From a virus: DNA of 36,963 nucleotides. Under the pieces are notes generated by a model. The model was not told the origin of the DNA and did no database searches. It saw only the letters and a program-made list of their open reading frames with translations. Location of the stretch: positions 1-36,963 of the IMG/VR virus record IMGVR_UViG_3300047392_000059. The stretch is one strand, 5' to 3'. Shown piece after piece: positions 33,101 to 36,963 of the stretch; within the stretch, counting starts at the first letter, position 1, and every line of letters starts with the position of its first letter. Both the position numbers and the translations under genes were made by a program.

Positions 33101-35883
33101 ACGTAGAAGATTCTGCAATACTATTTGAAACACAATCATTTAGCAGATACAACGATTACAATACAGGTGATTACGTTTGGCACCAAGGTAAGTTGTACAG
33201 AGCAACAGTACGTATCATTGGTTCTGATGTTAGCGCATTTGACAACACACAATGGGCTGAAGTACTAATAACTGGCACAATGCTTCCATCTATTTGGATC
33301 AGTGATTACATCTTTACAAATCCACAAGGCTACGGCTGGAACGTTCTGCAGGCATTTGCCCCTGCGTACATTGAAGAAATTTGTCCAAATGCATTCAATA
33401 CTGGCTTAAATGAAAGTAAGGCATCGTTCGCTAGCCCACACAGATTAGCAAAAGGTGACTCGTTTATCATCGCTGGCACAAATGACGGAAACTATAACGG
33501 AGTTCATCAAGTTAAAGAAGTAGTTGATGACTATAACGTACTGATTCAAGCACGTAGTACAAGCAATGAAGTTGTCTATAACGCAGTTGGATTCAAATTA
33601 AGTTCTGTTAAATTTACTACAGATGAAGAATTCTTAGAATCAGCATTGATGTTCAGCGCCGGAATGACAGCGTATGTTGATTACGGTGACATTGAAGGAA
33701 CCTATAAGATTTACACCTTTACTGGCAATGGACAAGTAAGCTCACAGCAGTACGACACTGAACACTATAGCAATACAATGATTGATAGTGGATCAATTTA
33801 TCAAGTACAGTTGTTTGATTATGATACTGAAAACTTAATCCAGACTCTTGAAGTGTATGATCCATACAAGGGCTTGACAATTGATGATGTTGCCCAGTTC
33901 ATTGACTTTAAGCAATTGCCAGACCCTGCAAGTTACAACGTTAATGAGTTAGGCTTACCTGACGAATACAACTCAACACCTTGGGGTGCTGAGCAAGTTG
34001 GCAAACTATGGTGGGACCTAGACAAAGTACGTTACATTGAATACGAACAATCAGGTAATTTACAGTACCGTGCTAACCATTGGGGCGAACGCTTTGCTGA
34101 CAGCGAAGTTGCTATCTATGAATGGGTAGGTAGTACAGAACTACCATCAACAGATGTTGCACCAGATGCATACTTAGACACAAGTGGCAATGCTGAAGGT
34201 CAAATTAGATACAGTGAAATTGTAACAACTGATCCAGATTCTGGCGCAAGCACAACAACATATTACTATTGGAAGCGTAGTCCTTCAGTAATACCAGCTG
34301 GCGGCAATAGAGCATATTCAGCAGCCGCTATTGAGTCAGTGCTAAACAACCCAGATGTAAATGGTGTTGCTTGGTTAGCTCCTATTGATACTAATGCATT
34401 TATCGTTGCTAATATTTCTGGTGTGTTTGGAAACAAAGACAAAGTCATCCTACGTATCGAGCAAAACATAAACCCAGAACAAGTACATAACAACAGCGTA
34501 TTAGTAACAGAAAACGTAGATGTCATTGATGACTTCTTGTATCAAAGATTGTCATCAAGTGTCGTAGGCCGCGACAACTACAGAGAAGCATATAAGCTAA
34601 ACGAGTACGTTGTTGGCCAACAATATCGCAAAGGTGATTACCTATACATTAAAAACAATGGCATTGATGTTGCTACTAGCACGTACGGTGGTAGCGATTA
34701 TCCAATACTTCAAAATCTTGATGATACTCGTTACGATATTCATACTGTTCGTCGTGCAACATCTGCAGACCATAAAATTTATGTAACTATCAACGACTTT
34801 GTTGCAAGTGGTCTTGCTAAGGATATCAAGCAGAGATTTATTATCAAGAGCGCCGCTGGCGCATTGATTAAAGATCCATACGAAAACACAGAAGGATACT
34901 ATGCAGTAGTTAATACTCGACGCAAAGTACCTGATGCTAGCTTACATCCATTACGACGTTACGGTAATGAGTATGCTCCTCGCCCACAGTCCTGGTTCAA
35001 AGATGTTATTGCGGCCCGCAGAACCCTTATCACAGCAGCCAATGATTACTTGTTAAACATCGATACAATTAGCAAGCCAGACTGGGACCGATACTTGATA
35101 AAGTATCAACCATTAAATGGATCATACGAAAAAGATCTAACCCAGTATTGGGACTATGTTGATTATATTGTACCAGGCTATACAGTTGGTAACGAACAAG
35201 TACGAATCCGTTCTGAAGAGATTGGCATACTTGATAGCACAATAACAAATTTTGGTATCGTTGATAATTATGGTAATATCATTGAAGCATATACAAAGTC
35301 TGGTAATAACCTAACTCTGATGTATCGCAAAAATGGTACAATCCAATTCTCAAATGCAATTTGGGACGGCAGCTTAAATGATGCCTGGGACAAGTTGCCT
35401 TGGGATAGAACATACTGGGACGAAGATATCAGCGAAGTAGTTGAGAGTATTCTTCGTGCCTTGCGTAGAAATATCTTTGTAGGCGAGGACATCAACTACT
35501 TTAACAAGTTATTCTTTGCATTGGTTAAGGAAAGTTTGTCACAGATTCCAAACGCAGATTGGGTAGTTAAAACAACATATCTTGACGTATTCCAAACCAG
35601 CGAGCGTGAGTTGGAAAAGGTGGGTACATACTACAACAAGAAAGATAAGTTAATTATCAAGTACATTGACGAAGTTAAGCCTTTCCACAGCAAAATTGTT
35701 GAAGCAAACAAGCTAAACAATGCTCAACAAGATATTGCAGTTTCTATTAGTGAATCAATTACTTTGAATTGGACCATTAGAACCATGCTAACCGACGAAG
35801 AAGGCAACCCAATTGAAACCGAAGACGGCAGAAAACTGGCACCAATCTCTGACTCTCTTGTACAAGACTTAGAAGAACAATAA
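27181..35883 (+). CDS. gp7: Giant baseplate wedge protein (gp7-like)
   Basis: At 2900 aa this is the largest gene in the window. It follows gp6 by 12 nt with AAGG before the ATG, the position of gp7 in T4 (1032 aa). The N-terminus (SPKTTDLLPTIFRTETNKKV) resembles wedge proteins of environmental T4-like phages. The long middle contains beta modules, for example FAIGSVDLFTLPYAADHVYV followed by NDNLQLRGVDYTI, like those in the protein at 339-1571. Trp-rich segments recur (EWDGFIPGINP near residue 336 and the related DGSLNDAWDKLPWDRTYWDE near 2730), as does LWWDLDKVRYIEYE at about 2275. No transmembrane segment or frameshift was seen. A fusion of gp7 with other wedge or fibre-attachment modules would explain the size; the gp7 name rests on gene order and partial resemblance. 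Confidence 0.6.
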   Translation: MAKDPKKLNPENPYSKTFPGQDLNTGVSPKTTDLLPTIFRTETNKKVLSAVMEDLFQPSSIETLNYAVGRNRTKFTGLDYLPHPTARRQLETGLVLFNDDKVSVLTADDIATAWDLNDRTRETVEPISILDLPIDPDKFLNWANYYWIEERMPVVFLTSGNTDLNVQSDIVGKKYYTSPVQPNGRSLEFKNGMRVVFHQRPGLTDISGDLDLDLLTDGNSQLQMDYEFINYDKGLIGVSVDGVILTQGVEYYISGNHIVWLSEFPAQKAVHVHVPNFYITLDEELRLRSWLVTGVGTEEGIQLLGLHSQFTNTVYSKLSNALWDQSAVPWDRVEWDGFIPGINPKEYILQEPGAKNRNAHSRTNCWFHKSTIQTAVDFLGIEFSDIAKSNSQAMRPIVEFENGLELYNHGTRYRAWPTFLVNELNISIQDFFNLPLVDSNTTVLNPRYMSLLAKLDRQVDIIVQTQIGANFKLALNASSIPQDELIKILANLDKDNAAGRIPKYAVYKITGNSITWIKNPPASNWTITYRISGVLLSALRILWLAKDSNANKILNIKHDGVVTTGVSKEVAYDGDAVVINVTSSADPHYLKEYHWKNGVAVPATFRTTAIQQPVFEIYSRDGVKLSSNTRTKPSVVNSTIIKIKSGANFDDESGYNIDFLPTQFTQLTADNTAVNSMYNILFEHTLQTTALYIDSTGTQQPVPGPYSFRRFNGGDTVSELSNGYRRAWFKLKSWALRSQNIDGPTTIQLDSSMWPEYNWAVKIANGVGTVLHTDDFKQVVDNVAVAARGRTVSFKVYHNGLQTVATVRGQGFEAFDVPVVDSVVSFVVPTTAVDTLTVSVGFISFTTRLIELKDDPRFVKIKLNSLPVDYAIDSTAYTVTLNGTGVVEIQHQGNNIDSDHLTAIPGIDYNPEQFENFGEISVARIIKGLSKNIAVNTAGKREWIDCPKFKTLDGIYMADNSAIRSSWANFALQPGLQDVVVARSMSAWRWYRKFISKLEESNIVYNISEYGINNTLDRILSEMLLGVTYSSVDAVSGMAFTRDGMQLNTLTANGSDTFAIGSVDLFTLPYAADHVYVYVNDNLQLRGVDYTISGQQVVFNTAPAIDSVIEIYFAGQTEVYSGIPASPAKLGLGGVYVPQLVTETWGTNSKTFIQRHDGSRISAYVDPESGEVTDSYPLNAIILELEKRIYNACINTVGEANRQYAFRNYSAEEVSESQSRSQLEWYSINGIDYRSRSDFNANDAWTWNYGNASWRKLYLDFYGTYHLHDAPWEALGYDSKPTWWDTHYSWTDATKRQALELALYFGILNEPGGAAFTDPKFAHPHTTYPVDANGNLLSPFDAGIASPTVDEAQQPWEIGAMGPAEMAWRRSVSGTWSNVLHALDCYDLANEFFDSSINPFIQTVHNNSTAPKGTGSIAPDQFLYARTLIGIGAVLFEGYREFNLLGESPLDDLLAIGTKLEFSVGGFTDGVITLKMPYSKFQDNEYVPDNDFGLTLSHGIPKEQLRYTSVRVEKDDVGFRVYGFDPKYRFFKVLTPTANALSTGYPTTRRQLTTSYGTFVEYLQWDTTPVAVPYGSYVANKQDLITLLMGLGEYQKQQGLVFDTINSRGTITDWKQAAIDAISWSEEQWGEEHFCIVGVATTDGLKIHHPMGALSRLDADLGRTGKVLYANGRSATAAELLITRDFEPSTDKITPLTNDQIVFVNFETQYYDHVFFISNKTKFGDLIADLQTDNRLQDLTIAGRRTYNWTGRPSALGILPQQYSTLPGFDTLVNDIVASHMPERVAFDTLKTDIARGNVVPSKKSVIADIVQDSTSAYLYRQGLQSAVGTNLAIDALFRNRNIDIPGNEQDVGVNEQWMFNTGEFGNLSNKKTWEIELRKKDLTSNRQIVRFRDDALGVTDLRSDNIIDIVGKADPRWVSRPSDYLFKTINRDAIDKNYSKSQNWLPSAGLADVVTTDVEIMRLSDLTFDKLLDVEDSAILFETQSFSRYNDYNTGDYVWHQGKLYRATVRIIGSDVSAFDNTQWAEVLITGTMLPSIWISDYIFTNPQGYGWNVLQAFAPAYIEEICPNAFNTGLNESKASFASPHRLAKGDSFIIAGTNDGNYNGVHQVKEVVDDYNVLIQARSTSNEVVYNAVGFKLSSVKFTTDEEFLESALMFSAGMTAYVDYGDIEGTYKIYTFTGNGQVSSQQYDTEHYSNTMIDSGSIYQVQLFDYDTENLIQTLEVYDPYKGLTIDDVAQFIDFKQLPDPASYNVNELGLPDEYNSTPWGAEQVGKLWWDLDKVRYIEYEQSGNLQYRANHWGERFADSEVAIYEWVGSTELPSTDVAPDAYLDTSGNAEGQIRYSEIVTTDPDSGASTTTYYYWKRSPSVIPAGGNRAYSAAAIESVLNNPDVNGVAWLAPIDTNAFIVANISGVFGNKDKVILRIEQNINPEQVHNNSVLVTENVDVIDDFLYQRLSSSVVGRDNYREAYKLNEYVVGQQYRKGDYLYIKNNGIDVATSTYGGSDYPILQNLDDTRYDIHTVRRATSADHKIYVTINDFVASGLAKDIKQRFIIKSAAGALIKDPYENTEGYYAVVNTRRKVPDASLHPLRRYGNEYAPRPQSWFKDVIAARRTLITAANDYLLNIDTISKPDWDRYLIKYQPLNGSYEKDLTQYWDYVDYIVPGYTVGNEQVRIRSEEIGILDSTITNFGIVDNYGNIIEAYTKSGNNLTLMYRKNGTIQFSNAIWDGSLNDAWDKLPWDRTYWDEDISEVVESILRALRRNIFVGEDINYFNKLFFALVKESLSQIPNADWVVKTTYLDVFQTSERELEKVGTYYNKKDKLIIKYIDEVKPFHSKIVEANKLNNAQQDIAVSISESITLNWTIRTMLTDEEGNPIETEDGRKLAPISDSLVQDLEEQ

Positions 35884-35902
35884 AGTGGGTTATTTTAAAT
35901 AA

Positions 35903-35910
35903 ACTAAATA
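35903..35910 (+). promoter_or_regulatory. Late-promoter motif ACTAAATA giving a predicted leaderless mRNA
   Basis: ACTAAATA is followed by five bases (TCATT) and then the ATG at 35916, the same spacing as in front of gp25. The T4 rule again puts transcription start on the A of the ATG. The region between the gp7-like stop and this ATG has no Shine-Dalgarno sequence close enough to serve. Confidence 0.55.
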
Positions 35911-35915
35911 TCATT

Positions 35916-36542
35916 ATGAACATAACATCTTTACCAGTTAAAATTACAACTCACATTGTGATTACAGATGCTGATACCGGGGAAGTATTGCGTGAAGGCG
36001 AAAACGCTATTCACCAGGAAAACATGAGTCAAGTGTTGGCAACAGCACTTGCCCGCGGAACAAACAGCTTTATCAGTGAAATGCACTTTGGTAAAGGTGC
36101 CAGTGTAACTGCAATCGACGGTTCTATTTCATATAGAACACCAAATGTTTTTGGATCAAATTCAGAACTGTACAATCCAACTTACTTTACAGTGGTTGAT
36201 GCACAGGATTTAAACAATCCAGACTCTGCCAATAACAACTTAACGGTGACACATACTACAGGAACAACTTACAGCAGTACAGTAGTAACAGCAACACTTG
36301 ATTATGATGATCCTGTTGCAAGTGACAGCGTTTTCAACATTGTTAATAGCACCGAAGATAGCCTAAATGCAACTACAAGCGTAGATGGCGAAATGGTATT
36401 TGACGAAATTGCATTAAAAACAAAAGGGACAGCAGGTTTAAATTCTGGTAATTTGCTAACGCACTTTATCTTCCACCCGGTTGAGAAGAGTCACAATCAG
36501 CGTATACAGATTGTATACACGCTAAAAGTTCAAGCTGGTTAA
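35916..36542 (+). CDS. Virion structural protein of unknown role
   Basis: The 208-aa protein is predominantly beta with an acidic, Thr/Ser/Asn-rich composition. It begins MNITSLPVKITTHIVITDAD, has GTNSFISEMHFGKGA and YRTPNVFGSNSELYNPTYF in the first half, and ends with LLTHFIFHPVEKS followed by QRIQIVYTLKVQ. The style (a tail-fibre or baseplate-appendage beta protein) and the position after the gp7-like gene suggest a virion component. I do not recognise a T4 equivalent by sequence. It has its own late-promoter motif at 35903-35910 and no Shine-Dalgarno sequence, so a leaderless transcript is predicted. No signal peptide or enzymatic motif was seen. Confidence 0.65.
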   Translation: MNITSLPVKITTHIVITDADTGEVLREGENAIHQENMSQVLATALARGTNSFISEMHFGKGASVTAIDGSISYRTPNVFGSNSELYNPTYFTVVDAQDLNNPDSANNNLTVTHTTGTTYSSTVVTATLDYDDPVASDSVFNIVNSTEDSLNATTSVDGEMVFDEIALKTKGTAGLNSGNLLTHFIFHPVEKSHNQRIQIVYTLKVQAG

Positions 36543-36553
36543 TCCAAATTTAA

Positions 36554-36561
36554 ACTAAATA
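36554..36561 (+). promoter_or_regulatory. Late-promoter motif ACTAAATA for the right-edge gene
   Basis: ACTAAATA on the plus strand predicts transcription from about 36567, giving a 27-nt leader with AAAAGGA before the ATG at 36594. It shares AAACTAAATAT with the motif at 35903. Unlike that site it yields a conventional leader with a ribosome binding site. Confidence 0.55.
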
Positions 36562-36593
36562 TACAAAGGCAATAAGCCAAAAGGACATGAGAA

Positions 36594-36963
36594 ATGGCAT
36601 ACGAAGTAAACAAAGCAAACGGTGAAGTGTTAGTTAACCTAATTGATGGGGAAATTGACAACACATCAACCAGTTTAAATTTATTAGGCAAGAACTATCT
36701 TGGCTACGGCGAGCTGATCGCTGAAAACTTTGTTCATTTGCTAGAAAACTTTGCAAGTAGCATTGAACCAATTAGCCCAGTAACTGGCCAACAATGGTTT
36801 GATACAGGCGAACGCAGATTAAAGCTAAACGCAGACAATTCCAACTGGAAAACTATTGCGTTCTTAGCCGCACAAAATTATGTACCAGCAGTTGGCACGT
36901 CAATCCGTGGTGACTTCTGGTACGACACAGCAAACAATGCTATTAAGATTTACACAGCCGATG
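36594..36963 (+). CDS. Fibre/appendage-like structural protein, partial (N-terminal 123 aa)
   Basis: The frame starts at ATG 36594 with AAAAGGA upstream and runs off the right edge. The visible part has two tandem units of a fibre-like module: NYLGYGELIAENFVHLLENF with SPVTGQQWFDTGERRLK, then a second AVGTSIRGDFWYDTANNAIK. The pattern P-x-x-GQxWFDT followed by a residue-rich strand is common in tail-fibre and appendage proteins of environmental T4-like phages and probably repeats further. An out-of-frame ATG at 36587 was ignored. The full length and C-terminal receptor-binding region are outside the window. Confidence 0.7.
   Translation, partial: MAYEVNKANGEVLVNLIDGEIDNTSTSLNLLGKNYLGYGELIAENFVHLLENFASSIEPISPVTGQQWFDTGERRLKLNADNSNWKTIAFLAAQNYVPAVGTSIRGDFWYDTANNAIKIYTAD

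Overview
The window is a piece of a T4-like myovirus genome (contractile-tailed Caudoviricetes), AT-leaning and densely coded. It carries a recognisable T4 morphogenesis set (homologues of gp20, 21, 22, 23, 25, 26, 48, 53, 5, 6 and probably 7) and the T4 replication/late-transcription module (gp46, gp47 and sigma factor gp55). Small genes such as a SegE-type GIY-YIG protein, a MazG-like pyrophosphohydrolase and an HxGH nucleotidyltransferase, together with gene sizes, point to the environmental (cyanophage/pelagiphage-like) side of the group rather than enterobacterial T4. The host cannot be determined from the sequence.

Layout. (1) 1-10906, minus strand: a tail-fibre-like fragment, an Ig-domain structural protein, a holin-like membrane protein and a Cys-pair protein. 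The capsid block follows in T4 order read 5'->3': portal gp20, a small protein, an acidic prohead core protein, protease gp21, scaffold gp22 and major capsid gp23. A 917-aa tape-measure-like protein sits at the head of this block. (2) 10907-11001: divergent control region with late-promoter motifs on both strands. (3) 11002-12113, plus strand: gp26 and a 73-codon frame joined to it by a T-TTT-TTC slippery heptamer, a likely programmed -1 frameshift. (4) 12114-12739: a 626-nt non-coding island with several hairpins, possibly a structured RNA. (5) 12740-17735, minus strand: an operon of gp55, MazG-like, DUF465-like, gp47, gp46, a histone H1/Hc1-like basic protein and a GIY-YIG protein, led by a sigma70-type promoter. 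(6) 17837-36963, plus strand: nucleotidyltransferase, then the baseplate series gp48, gp53, hub protein, gp5 lysozyme, gp25, gp6, a 2900-aa gp7-like protein and two further structural genes, the last cut by the window edge.

How it works together. Host-type RNA polymerase can read the gp55 operon from the TTGACA/TATACT promoter. The gp55 sigma factor would then direct polymerase to motifs of the form NNTAAATA, found here at seven places in front of structural genes. At two of them (gp25 and the 208-aa gene) the T4 promoter geometry puts the transcription start exactly on the A of the ATG, and neither gene has a Shine-Dalgarno sequence, so these late mRNAs are predicted to be leaderless. gp46/gp47 would process recombination intermediates. 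gp20-23 build the prohead, which gp21 matures. gp26, its frameshift product and the tape-measure protein would build the tail with the baseplate genes.
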